Positions 1 to 7,099 of a DNA stretch of 12,920 nucleotides are shown piece by piece. Below the pieces are notes generated by a model. It ran no database searches and had not been told where the DNA came from. It worked only from the letters and a program-made list of their open reading frames with translations. The DNA is from Savagea sp. (GTDB lineage Bacteria > Bacillota > Bacilli > Bacillales_A > Planococcaceae): positions 1 through 12,920 of the forward strand of contig JASLCF010000001.1 of NCBI GenBank assembly GCA_030146155.1, written 5' to 3'. Every line of letters begins with the position of its first letter. Positions within the stretch are counted from its first letter, which is position 1. Position numbers and translations under genes: made by a program.

Positions 1-1
1 G

Positions 2-457
2 AGTGGTGTTCCGATGGATGAAGAATTAAAAGAGATTCCAATCGGCTCGTGGGAAGTATTACGAGAATGCACGGATGCAACGATCTTGACCTTTGGAACG
101 ATGATTCCACTTGCTCTTGAAGCAGCAGAACGAGCTGCAACACGTGGTCAGTCCATTGCAGTTGTGAATGCTCGCTTTATTAAGCCGATGGATGAAGAGA
201 TGTTGCACATGATTGTTGATAAACAACAGCCGATCTTGACGATTGAAGAGGGTGTATTAGCCGGTGGATTTGGCAGTGGCGTTTTGGAATGGGCACATGC
301 GAATTATACAAGCAGCCAACTTCCAGCAATCCAAAGCATGGGAATACCCGATGCATATATCGAGCACGGGTCTGTTGATGAATTATTAAAAGAAATTGGA
401 TTGACAGTAGAGGGAATTGATGAACGTATCCAACAAATCACCTCTTCTGATCAATAA
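2..457 (+). CDS. dxs: 1-deoxy-D-xylulose-5-phosphate synthase, C-terminal part (5' end outside window)
   Basis: This is the last ~150 codons of Dxs, the cytosolic thiamine-diphosphate enzyme that joins pyruvate and glyceraldehyde-3-phosphate at the start of the MEP isoprenoid route. The frame is open from base 2; the ATG at 14 is internal, because family members continue through the GVPMDEELKEIPIG stretch. What is visible is the transketolase C-terminal domain: an alternating beta/alpha fold with the EEGVLAGGFGSGVLEW segment (about 80 residues into the fragment) and a closing PDAYIEHGSVDELLKEIGL helix typical of Dxs. The catalytic Tpp-binding and pyrimidine-binding domains lie upstream of the window. 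The gene ends with TAA followed at once by a strong terminator, so it closes its operon here, unlike in B. subtilis, where yqxC and ahrC follow. Identification is by recalled family sequence and is firm. Confidence 0.95.
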   Translation, partial: SGVPMDEELKEIPIGSWEVLRECTDATILTFGTMIPLALEAAERAATRGQSIAVVNARFIKPMDEEMLHMIVDKQQPILTIEEGVLAGGFGSGVLEWAHANYTSSQLPAIQSMGIPDAYIEHGSVDELLKEIGLTVEGIDERIQQITSSDQ

Positions 458-463
458 GTATAG

Positions 464-502
464 AAGCTGCTGTTAGATCAATCTAATGGCAGCTTTTCTT
501 TT
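464..502 (+). terminator. Rho-independent terminator after dxs
   Basis: A 14-bp stem (464-477 with 482-495, two G-T wobbles) closes a 4-base loop and is followed by TTCTTTT. It begins 6 bases after the dxs stop codon and separates dxs from argR. Confidence 0.9.
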
Positions 503-573
503 GGCTTGATTTAATGGGTGCGACAAATATTCAAAATGGGATGTAGGGAAGGTGTAAAGCACAGAATTCACTT

Positions 574-620
574 GTTTTCTAGTGGAAAACTAACTATGTC
601 TCATGAAAATCAGTTATAAT
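574..620 (+). promoter_or_regulatory. Candidate argR promoter region
   Basis: A perfect TATAAT (615-620) lies 35 bases before the argR start codon. No convincing -35 hexamer is seen 16-18 bases upstream (aactat at 592-597), so an activator or a weak promoter is possible. A 6-bp inverted repeat, GTTTTC (574-579) and GAAAAC (585-590), sits just upstream and could be an operator. The TATAAT match is direct; its use as a promoter is inferred. Confidence 0.45.
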
Positions 621-655
621 AGATAGAACAAAATCGTTTGTTAGGAGAGTTGCAA

Positions 656-1108
656 TTGAATAAAGGACAAAGACATTTGCGAATTCGCGAAATTATTATG
701 AATAATGAAATCGAAACACAAGATCAATTGGTACAAACTTTGAAAGAAACAGGTGTAGACGTTACACAAGCTACGGTCTCTAGAGACATTAAAGAACTTC
801 ATTTAATTAAAGTTCCATTACCAGATGGTCGTTATAAATACAGTTTACCAACCGTTCAAAAATACAATAGTGAAGAGAAATTGAGTCGCATGTTACGCGA
901 TGCTTTTATTAGTATTGATAGTGCGAGTCATTTTATCATTTTGAAAACACTCCCAGGGAATGCACAGGCTGTCGGATCGCTTTTAGATCATTTAGACTGG
1001 GACGATCAAATTATGGGGACAATTTGCGGAGACGATACTTGTTTATTAATTTGTCGCAATGAAGATCAAACAGATGGCGTGAGAGAAAAAATCGTTAATT
1101 TATTGTAA
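656..1108 (+). CDS. argR: Arginine repressor ArgR/AhrC
   Basis: This is the hexameric arginine-sensing regulator that represses arginine biosynthesis and activates arginine catabolism by binding ARG boxes. The start chosen is TTG at 656, giving 150 residues beginning MNKGQRHLRIREI, as in B. subtilis AhrC (149 residues). AGGAGAG at 643-649 lies 6 bases upstream of it; an in-frame TTG at 638 has no such site. Residues 1-70 form the winged helix-turn-helix with the TQATVSRDIKEL recognition segment (S42, R43). The C-terminal oligomerisation and arginine-binding domain carries the GTICGDDT motif (G121-T128). recN follows after 22 bases, and the argR-recN pairing is conserved in Bacillales. The yqxC/tlyA gene that usually precedes argR is absent. 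Assignment is firm. Confidence 0.96.
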   Translation: MNKGQRHLRIREIIMNNEIETQDQLVQTLKETGVDVTQATVSRDIKELHLIKVPLPDGRYKYSLPTVQKYNSEEKLSRMLRDAFISIDSASHFIILKTLPGNAQAVGSLLDHLDWDDQIMGTICGDDTCLLICRNEDQTDGVREKIVNLL

Positions 1109-1130
1109 GTATAAATAAAGAGGTGACTGC

Positions 1131-2822
1131 ATGTTAACGGCATTATCGATTAAAAACTTTGCAATCATTGAACAGCTCGATGTCCAATTCCATGAGGGCT
1201 TAACAGTGTTAACAGGTGAGACAGGTGCTGGGAAATCAATCATTATTGATGCAGTTCAATTATTAGCTGGCGGACGATCTTCTACACATTTTATTCGCTA
1301 TGGTTCAGACAAAGCTGAGCTGGAAGGACTCTTTCATATTGAAGAAAAAACAGCTGCTTTTTCTGAACTACTCGATGCATTGGGCATTGAAGTAGAAGAT
1401 GAAATTGTCTTAAGGCGAGAGCTGAATAGAAATGGGAAAACAACGAGCCGTATCAATGGAAAGCTTGTCACCATTGCCATCTTACGAGAAGTGGCGAGCT
1501 TTTTAGTAGATATACATGGGCAACATGAAAACCAAGAATTGATGCAAGAAAAATATCATATTCAATTATTGGATCATTTTGCACCTGCAAGTTTTCAAGA
1601 AACGTTATTGAATTACCAGACAATTTTTGAAGAGTATCAACAATTAAAACGCCAGATTGAACAATCTCGTATCGATGAGCAAACTGTGGCTCAACATATC
1701 GATTTATACTCCTTTCAGTTGAATGAAATTGATGAAGCAGATTTAAAAGTAGATGAAGAAGAGCTGTTAGAAAATGAACAATTGAAATTGCGTCATTTTC
1801 ATCGTTTGTTTGAACGTCTCCAAACGGCTTATGATGCATTAAGTGCGGAATCTAAAGGTTTAGATTATGTAGGCACTGCCATGAGTGATTTAGAAGAAGC
1901 GGCTACGATTGATGACAACTTACAACCGACAGCTGAAATCGTCGCTTCGAGTTTTTACAGTTTACAAGATGTTGTGCATACGCTGAGTCATACGATTGAT
2001 GAGTTGGAATTTGATCCTGCACGTGTAGAAGTCGTGCAGTCTAGACTTGCTACAATTCAAAATTTAAAGAGAAAATATGGACAGTCGATTGAGGAAATTT
2101 TACTGTACCGAGAATCGATTGCTGAGAAATTGGATGAACTCATTCATCGAGATGAGTATTCTGCAAAACAATTAGAACAGCTTAAAGATGTAGAAGAAAA
2201 CCTGAAATTAGAAGCAGAGGAATTGACGCTTGTTCGCCGACAAGTAGCGATAGATTTAAAAAAAGCGATTGAAGAACAATTAGTAAGCTTACACATGGGG
2301 AAATCTTCTTTTGAAGTGATGATTTCACCGAAACGTTCTTCTATGTATGATGAAAGAGGAGCAGATGATGTTCAATTTTTCATTTCTACAAATATCGGAG
2401 AACCTTTACAACCTTTGGTGAAAGTAGCTTCTGGTGGAGAAATTTCAAGGATGATGCTTGCTTTAAAAACCGTATTTTCAAGAAAAATAGGGGTTACTTC
2501 TATTATTTTTGATGAGGTCGATACAGGTGTAAGTGGTCGGGTCGCACAGGCGATTGCCGAGAAAATTGCTACGATTGCCACTCATTCTCAAGTGCTTTGT
2601 ATTTCACATTTACCGCAAGTGGCAGCGATGGCGGATGAACATTACTTTATTTCAAAGGAAGTAAAAAATGATCGTACATCTACAGGAGTGACTTCATTAG
2701 GGGAAACAGAAAGGGTAGAAGAAATTTCTAGAATGCTTTCTGGGACTGAAATTACTTCCTTATCGATGGAAGCTGCCAATGAGCTGATTCAACTTGCAAA
2801 AGAAAAGAAAGCAACCTTTTAA
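1131..2822 (+). CDS. recN: DNA repair protein RecN
   Basis: RecN is an SMC-like ATPase recruited early to double-strand breaks, where it tethers DNA ends and prepares them for RecA-dependent repair. The 563 residues are close to the family size (B. subtilis about 576). The Walker A motif GETGAGKS is at residues 29-36. A central coiled-coil part rich in Glu, Leu and Gln spans roughly 160-370. The ABC signature ASGGEISR is at 433-440, and the Walker B end IIFDEVDTG has D461 and E462, followed by the HLPQVAAMAD switch segment. An AAAGAGGTGA ribosome site precedes ATG 1131. It is probably co-transcribed with argR. No LexA-type box (CGAAC-N4-GTTCG) was found ahead of argR or recN, so any damage induction is not visible here. 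No terminator follows recN. Confidence 0.97.
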   Translation: MLTALSIKNFAIIEQLDVQFHEGLTVLTGETGAGKSIIIDAVQLLAGGRSSTHFIRYGSDKAELEGLFHIEEKTAAFSELLDALGIEVEDEIVLRRELNRNGKTTSRINGKLVTIAILREVASFLVDIHGQHENQELMQEKYHIQLLDHFAPASFQETLLNYQTIFEEYQQLKRQIEQSRIDEQTVAQHIDLYSFQLNEIDEADLKVDEEELLENEQLKLRHFHRLFERLQTAYDALSAESKGLDYVGTAMSDLEEAATIDDNLQPTAEIVASSFYSLQDVVHTLSHTIDELEFDPARVEVVQSRLATIQNLKRKYGQSIEEILLYRESIAEKLDELIHRDEYSAKQLEQLKDVEENLKLEAEELTLVRRQVAIDLKKAIEEQLVSLHMGKSSFEVMISPKRSSMYDERGADDVQFFISTNIGEPLQPLVKVASGGEISRMMLALKTVFSRKIGVTSIIFDEVDTGVSGRVAQAIAEKIATIATHSQVLCISHLPQVAAMADEHYFISKEVKNDRTSTGVTSLGETERVEEISRMLSGTEITSLSMEAANELIQLAKEKKATF

Positions 2823-2905
2823 GTCTTGTAAAGAATTCGTAAAAAATAGACTTCAACACTGTATTTGAATCACATAAACACGTAGGATAGTGGAGGAGGG
2901 GTGAA

Positions 2906-4465
2906 GTGGTCTATACGAATGATTTTTTTGAGATTCATGTGAAAGAGAAAACCGTCTTCTTACGACTAAAGAAAAAGGGTTATTCTATACGAGACTTTGA
3001 TGACGTACTCAAAGCTTATCCACGAATTAAAATTAGTTCATTTGCGACCTTACGCGATGCTTTGACCATAGAAGGACAGGTACATGAGATGGGCGATTAT
3101 ATGCCACTGATAGAAATAACCATTGCACATAATAAAATGTCCGCAGAGTTAACGTTACATGTGACACAAGAAGAATTTGACGCACAGCCAAGCCAGTATT
3201 TATCCATGATTCAAGAAGAGTTAAAGAAAAAGAATATAACGAGTGGCATCTTAGCGTTAAGCGAGTCATTCAATGTGCGGGAAACGCATGTTATCGCAAA
3301 AGGGCAAGACCCTATTCAAGGGGAACATGCCACGGTATCTTATATTCAAATGCCTGAACGTAAACCTGTGTTACGTGACGATGGGTCTGCAGATTTGTAT
3401 GATTTAAACTTTGTGGTTCATGTAGAGAAAGGTGAATGGTTGGGAGAAAAGAAAAAAGCACAACTTGGTATTCCTGGATTTACGATATTTGGAGAACCGA
3501 TTGAAGCCAAATCAGGACAAAATCAACAGATGTATTATGATAAAAAAACGATTGAAGAAGTAGACGAAGGAGATAAAATTGTACTACGTGCCTTATATGG
3601 TGGTGCGTTACAATTTAAAAACGCCGTTGTTTCAGTCGATCAACAACTTGTCATTCCGGGCAATGTAGGTCCAGAAACAGGATCATTAACATTTGATGGT
3701 TCCATCGTCATTCAAGGTACGGTGATGGCGAGTTATTCTGTAATCGCTTCTGGAGATATTTCGATTGAGAGTCTAGATAGTGTAACGAATGCTAAAGAAA
3801 TACGATCTGTGAATGGTTCAATTTTCATTAAAGGCGGCATGTTTGGCGCCAATTCTACAAAAGTAGAAGCCAAAGAAGCGATATATATTAAGCATTGTAA
3901 TAATGGGTTGTTAAAAGCGAAAGAAGTTCATATAGGAGCTTATTTACTCGGGACTGAAGTAGATGCGGAGCGCGTGTTTGTAGACCGTCATAAGGGTACA
4001 ATTATTGGTGGACATATTCGAGCAAGGGATCGTATTGAGTCTGCCTACGCTGGGAATACGCATGAACGTCCAACACATCTTGAAGTGATTGGTATCCCAA
4101 AGAAACATCTAAAGTTTGATGTGACTATACTCGCTGAGCAATTAAAAATTGAACAAGATTCACTGGAGCAATTGGAAAGTAATGTTGAAAAGGTAAGAGT
4201 TTTTAAGGATAGACTCGTTGGACATCAAAAAGAATCCTACGAAACGTTAGAGCAAGAAATGATGAAGAAAAAAGACTTGATGAAGCGGATTGAATTAGCG
4301 ATTTATAAAAATTTACAGCAAATGAAAATTCAAGTGACACCTCAAATTGAAGTGACAAGAGAAGCACATCCTGGTGTTGTGATTCAAATAGAAAAGAAAC
4401 AATCCGTCTTGCATGCACCAACGAAAGGTATTTTTGAAATCATAGGGGATGAATTAAATGTTTAA
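2906..4465 (+). CDS. FapA/DUF342 family protein
   Basis: A 519-residue protein of the DUF342 family, whose named member is FapA (flagellar assembly protein A of Vibrio). The start is GTG 2906 behind GGAGGAGGGG (2892-2901); a stop codon at 2888 rules out a longer N-terminus. The N-terminal alpha/beta part (about 1-245) includes the GIPGFTIFGEPI segment seen in the family. Residues about 250-390 are short repeats (SIVIQGTVMASYSVIASGDI, AIYIKHCNNGLLKAKEVHIG) expected to wind as a right-handed beta-helix. A Glu/Lys/Leu-rich helix at about 409-470 is a likely coiled coil, followed by a small beta end (HPGVVIQI). No signal peptide or membrane segment is seen, so it is probably cytosolic. The function is uncertain: the family is linked to flagella or polar localisation elsewhere, but no flagellar gene is nearby. 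It occupies the place where spoIVB-spo0A lie in spore formers. Confidence 0.85.
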   Translation: MVYTNDFFEIHVKEKTVFLRLKKKGYSIRDFDDVLKAYPRIKISSFATLRDALTIEGQVHEMGDYMPLIEITIAHNKMSAELTLHVTQEEFDAQPSQYLSMIQEELKKKNITSGILALSESFNVRETHVIAKGQDPIQGEHATVSYIQMPERKPVLRDDGSADLYDLNFVVHVEKGEWLGEKKKAQLGIPGFTIFGEPIEAKSGQNQQMYYDKKTIEEVDEGDKIVLRALYGGALQFKNAVVSVDQQLVIPGNVGPETGSLTFDGSIVIQGTVMASYSVIASGDISIESLDSVTNAKEIRSVNGSIFIKGGMFGANSTKVEAKEAIYIKHCNNGLLKAKEVHIGAYLLGTEVDAERVFVDRHKGTIIGGHIRARDRIESAYAGNTHERPTHLEVIGIPKKHLKFDVTILAEQLKIEQDSLEQLESNVEKVRVFKDRLVGHQKESYETLEQEMMKKKDLMKRIELAIYKNLQQMKIQVTPQIEVTREAHPGVVIQIEKKQSVLHAPTKGIFEIIGDELNV

Positions 4466-5201
4466 TCGAGAAATTTACGGCCATCGTGGAGCTTCTGCTC
4501 GTGCTTTTGAGAATACCATTCAAGCCTTTCAACAGGCTGTTCGAGAAGGAGCAGATGGCATAGAGATTGATGTACAGTTATCTAAAGATGGGGTTCCGAT
4601 TGTCATTCATGACCGGAACTTAAGTCGTTTAGCAAGTCGCAATCGGGTAGTAGATCATATGAATTTGCGTTCGATTCAGCGTGTGAAGCTAGGTAATATT
4701 TGGCAAAGGCGTTTTCAACAATTGCGTATTTCGCCATTAAAGGAAGTAGCTCACTTTTGTGAAGTACATGGCTTAGGCTTAAATGTAGAAATCAAAGAAA
4801 CGGTTGTGGAACGACCAGAGAAAGTGCGTCAGATTGTTGAGCTTGTGGCCCACCTGCCTCAGTTACATATTTCTTCATTCCATTATGAAATCATTGAAGA
4901 AGTGAAGCGAGTAAATGCATCGATTGAAACGGCTCAATTGTTGACAAAGAAAGACTTTAAGAATAAGCAACTTGAACATTACGTAGCGGCTGATCGTTTT
5001 CATTTGAATAAGAAGTTTTGGACACCTGCTCATGTAGCATATTTAGAGAAAATTGGGAAGTCGGTTCGTGTATATGATTTAGCAGGCGATGAAGAGTTGT
5101 TAGTGAGTGATCATCCTTTATTAATCGGATGGATGACAGATTATATTCGAGAAACCAAGGCATTTATAGCAAGTCATGGATCAACAGTTGACCTTTCATA
5201 A
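4458..5201 (+). CDS. Glycerophosphodiester phosphodiesterase (cytosolic GDPD, YqiK-like)
   Basis: The predicted enzyme hydrolyses glycerophosphodiesters from phospholipid turnover to glycerol-3-phosphate and an alcohol. It has 247 residues in a TIM-barrel fold. The catalytic pair is visible as H9-R10 (GHRG) and H51 (VIHD). The metal ligands are E36 and D38 (IEIDVQ), with E111 and K113 in NVEIK. The end WMTDYI is the usual barrel closure. There is no signal peptide, unlike secreted GlpQ, so it is assigned to the cytosol. Its ATG overlaps the last 8 bases of the upstream DUF342 gene, with AGGGG at 4444-4448 as ribosome site, so the two are translationally coupled. In B. subtilis yqiK sits downstream of spo0A, so its position here is conserved although the sporulation genes are absent. 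The exact substrate is unknown. Confidence 0.92.
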   Translation: MFNREIYGHRGASARAFENTIQAFQQAVREGADGIEIDVQLSKDGVPIVIHDRNLSRLASRNRVVDHMNLRSIQRVKLGNIWQRRFQQLRISPLKEVAHFCEVHGLGLNVEIKETVVERPEKVRQIVELVAHLPQLHISSFHYEIIEEVKRVNASIETAQLLTKKDFKNKQLEHYVAADRFHLNKKFWTPAHVAYLEKIGKSVRVYDLAGDEELLVSDHPLLIGWMTDYIRETKAFIASHGSTVDLS

Positions 5202-5217
5202 GGGCAACTGTTTTTTT
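5183..5217 (+). terminator. Rho-independent terminator overlapping the GDPD stop codon
   Basis: AACAGTTG (5183-5190) pairs with CAACTGTT (5205-5212), extended inward by CCTT/AAGG after one mismatch, and runs into seven T (5211-5217). The stop codon TAA (5199-5201) is in the loop side of the hairpin. The following ~150 bases (5218-5370) hold no gene I can support. Confidence 0.88.
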
Positions 5218-5370
5218 GTGTTCTTTGTTATCTATAAGGTAGGTTTTAACTTAAAGTATGTTTTTTTGTAAATTGAATAGAGCACTCATTTGTCGCCATC
5301 ATCATGATTAACGTTTTTACCTTTTGTGAAAGATCACAATTTTTCATCAACGTTATCTATTCTAAAACAC

Positions 5371-5408
5371 AAAAAAACATGTGTCGAAGGCAATCTTCGA
5401 ACACATGT
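5371..5408 (-). terminator. Rho-independent terminator of the DUF2627 gene
   Basis: Read on the minus strand, ACATGTGT-TCGAAG (5408-5395, one bulged base) pairs with CTTCGACACATGT (5389-5377) and is followed by seven T (5377-5371). The stem begins right at the stop codon of the upstream gene. Confidence 0.88.
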
Positions 5409-5713
5409 TAAATGGATGGTGTTTTTTCTTCTGGTGCTTGTTGTTGGCTAGCTTGTTCTTCCTTTTGTCGTTCGAGTGCTTCTTTACGAAAGCGTTCTTG
5501 TACACGACCTTTTCTCTGGTCACGTCTTAAGAGGAATCCACCAAAAAATCCTACACCGCCTACCATTAGAAAAAAGCCAACAATGAATTGCAAGGTCATA
5601 TTGGGTAACCAAGGTGCAGGAATTGCGAAAATAGAGTCACGCATGAGTTTAATTCCGTAGCCTGCTGTAATAAATGGGATTGCGAGTACAATCACGGCAA
5701 TCAATCTTCCCAT
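5408..5713 (-). CDS. DUF2627 family small membrane protein (YqzF-like)
   Basis: A 101-residue protein with two predicted membrane segments, at about 4-24 (IAVIVLAIPFITAGYGI) and 41-62 (TLQFIVGFFLMVGGVGFFGG). It ends in a charged cytosolic tail, RRDQRKGRVQERF and onward, that is rich in Glu and Gln. This matches my memory of DUF2627 (B. subtilis YqzF, about 78 residues), here with a longer tail. In B. subtilis yqzF lies near the bkd branched-chain keto-acid genes, which fits its place next to bcd. The start ATG 5713 has AAGGAG about 10 bases upstream. The gene is monocistronic with its own promoter and terminator and diverges from bcd. The function is unknown. With both membrane helices in place, it is probably a real intact gene. 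Confidence 0.82.
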   Translation of the reverse strand: MGRLIAVIVLAIPFITAGYGIKLMRDSIFAIPAPWLPNMTLQFIVGFFLMVGGVGFFGGFLLRRDQRKGRVQERFRKEALERQKEEQASQQQAPEEKTPSI

Positions 5714-5741
5714 AGTTCAACCACTCCTTATACTGAAACCT

Positions 5742-5770
5742 ATTTTACAAGATGTCCTTACAAAGCACAA
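5742..5770 (-). promoter_or_regulatory. Candidate sigma-A promoter for the DUF2627 gene
   Basis: On the minus strand TTGTGC (5770-5765), a 17-base spacer and TAAAAT (5747-5742) lie about 30 bases upstream of the start codon. The -10 matches 5 of 6 and the -35 only 3 of 6. Confidence 0.45.
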
Positions 5771-5848
5771 GTGAACGACTTATGACGATGAGGTGATATG
5801 TTTCATCATCTGAAGCCGATTAGAAAATAGATGAAAAAAAATAGACTT

Positions 5849-5878
5849 TTGAAGAAAAGTACGACATACTGGTATCAA
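5849..5878 (+). promoter_or_regulatory. Candidate extended -10 promoter for bcd
   Basis: TTGAAG (5849-5854) is followed after 18 bases by TATCAA (5873-5878), preceded by TGG (5870-5872) as an extended -10. No sigma-54 -24/-12 pattern and no clear CodY box was seen in this gap. Confidence 0.4.
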
Positions 5879-5903
5879 TTCTACCGAAAAGGAGACAATT
5901 CAA

Positions 5904-7004
5904 ATGGATTTATTTCAACTGATGGAAGATCGAAATGTAGAACAAATTGTCCTGTGCCAAGATAAAGCATCAGGACTAAAAGCGGTAATCGTCATTGATA
6001 ATACAGTGCTTGGGCCTGCTTTAGGTGGGACACGTATGTGGGCCTATCCTTCTGAAGAAGCAGCTATCATGGATGCGATTCGTTTAGCAAAAGGGATGAC
6101 TTACAAAAATGCAGCTGCTGGTCTCCATTTAGGGGGCGGGAAAGCCGTGATTATCGGAGATCCCAAAACAGATAAATCAGAAGCCTTATTTCGTGCATTT
6201 GGCCGATTTGTTGAAAGTTTAAATGGCCGTTATATTACAGCAGAAGATGTGGGAACAACTGAACAAGACATGGACTTTATTGCATTAGAAACGGATTTTG
6301 TGACCGGTACATCTGCTGCATCAGGTTCTTCAGGTAATCCATCACCAGTGACTGCATATGGTGTGTACCGAGGAATGAAAGCTGCGGCTGCAGAAGCCTT
6401 TGGTACACCTTCTTTAAAGGGGAAACGAGTAGCGGTGCAAGGCGTAGGACATGTTGCTTTTGCTTTATGTGAAAGATTACATGAAGAAGGGGCTCTTTTA
6501 ACTGTGACAGATATTGATGAGGAAGCAGTTCAACGTGCAGTAGATACCTTTGGAGCGGAACGTGTAGCACCAGATGATATTTACAGTGTCGAAGCAGACA
6601 TCTTTTCACCTTGTGCATTAGGTGGAATTTTAAATGACGAGACCATCCCACAACTCAAGGTACGTGTCATCGCTGGAAGTGCCAATAATCAGTTAGCTGA
6701 GAGTCGCCATGGGTATGCCCTGCAAGAAAAAGGCATCGTATATGCACCAGACTATGTGATTAATTCAGGTGGGGTAATTAACGTTGCAGACGAAATGATT
6801 GGTTATCAAAAAGAGCGTGCGATGAAGAAAGTGAATCATATTTTCGAAATATTAGAGGAAATATTTGAAATCAGTCGTAAGCATCATATTCCTCCTCATT
6901 TAGCTGCGAATCAATTAGCAGAAAATCGAATGAAAGCCATTCAACGCTCCCGTCAACAATTTTTACCGCGTCAAAAATCTGTGTTGAGCCATTTAAAAGA
7001 ATAG
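5904..7004 (+). CDS. bcd: Leucine dehydrogenase
   Basis: The enzyme catalyses NAD-dependent oxidative deamination of leucine, valine and isoleucine to the 2-keto acids, feeding branched-chain fatty acid synthesis and catabolism, in the cytosol. It has 366 residues, with 364 usual for Bacillus. The substrate-binding Lys is K68 (MTYKN) and the catalytic Lys is K80 (LGGGK), the same numbers as in the B. stearothermophilus enzyme. Further family segments are ITAEDVGTT, GSSGNPSPVTAYGVYRG and SPCALGGILNDETIPQL. The NAD-binding turn reads GVGHVA (180-185), where GLGNVA is usual. A GGAGA ribosome site precedes ATG 5904. In B. subtilis bcd lies within bkdR-ptb-bcd-buk-lpdV-bkd; here the partner genes are absent on both sides, so the gene is probably transcribed alone. 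Valine dehydrogenase activity is possible, but the sequence is closest to Bacillus leucine dehydrogenase. Confidence 0.96.
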   Translation: MDLFQLMEDRNVEQIVLCQDKASGLKAVIVIDNTVLGPALGGTRMWAYPSEEAAIMDAIRLAKGMTYKNAAAGLHLGGGKAVIIGDPKTDKSEALFRAFGRFVESLNGRYITAEDVGTTEQDMDFIALETDFVTGTSAASGSSGNPSPVTAYGVYRGMKAAAAEAFGTPSLKGKRVAVQGVGHVAFALCERLHEEGALLTVTDIDEEAVQRAVDTFGAERVAPDDIYSVEADIFSPCALGGILNDETIPQLKVRVIAGSANNQLAESRHGYALQEKGIVYAPDYVINSGGVINVADEMIGYQKERAMKKVNHIFEILEEIFEISRKHHIPPHLAANQLAENRMKAIQRSRQQFLPRQKSVLSHLKE

Positions 7005-7048
7005 GTTGTACACTTGCATTTTATCGCGATTTCAATGAGTGCAACAGG

Positions 7049-7067
7049 GCATAAAATATGCTACTAT
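7049..7067 (+). promoter_or_regulatory. Candidate extended -10 promoter of brxB with overlapping palindrome
   Basis: TG-C-TACTAT (7059-7067) is an extended -10 element 33 bases before the brxB start codon; the matching -35 (GTGCAA, 7039-7044) is weak. A perfect 5-bp inverted repeat GCATA-AAA-TATGC (7049-7061) overlaps the extended element and could be an operator. No terminator for bcd is seen in the same gap. Confidence 0.45.
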
Positions 7068-7099
7068 GAGAGAGTAAAGTAAGAAAGGGGATTTAATAA

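Noticed and set aside
518..535. ARG-box-like TATTCA upstream of argR
   Set aside because: Only the right half-site is present; the left half (gcgac) does not fit TGAAT.
638..655. Upstream TTG start adding 6 residues to ArgR
   Set aside because: The ribosome site AGGAGAG lies inside this extension and fits TTG 656; AhrC homologues begin MNKGQRH.
5326..5345. Small hairpin TTGTG-AAAGAT-CACAA followed by T run
   Set aside because: A 5-bp A/T-rich stem too weak to call a terminator, with no gene ending nearby.
5398..5412. LexA-like box CGAAC-ACAT-GTTAA
   Set aside because: It is only a partial match and falls within the DUF2627 terminator stem and stop codon, not near a promoter of a repair gene.
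5306..5413. Plus-strand frame of 35 codons and a minus-strand frame of 33 codons between the GDPD and DUF2627 terminators
   Set aside because: Neither has a ribosome site, and the plus-strand one runs through the terminator hairpin.
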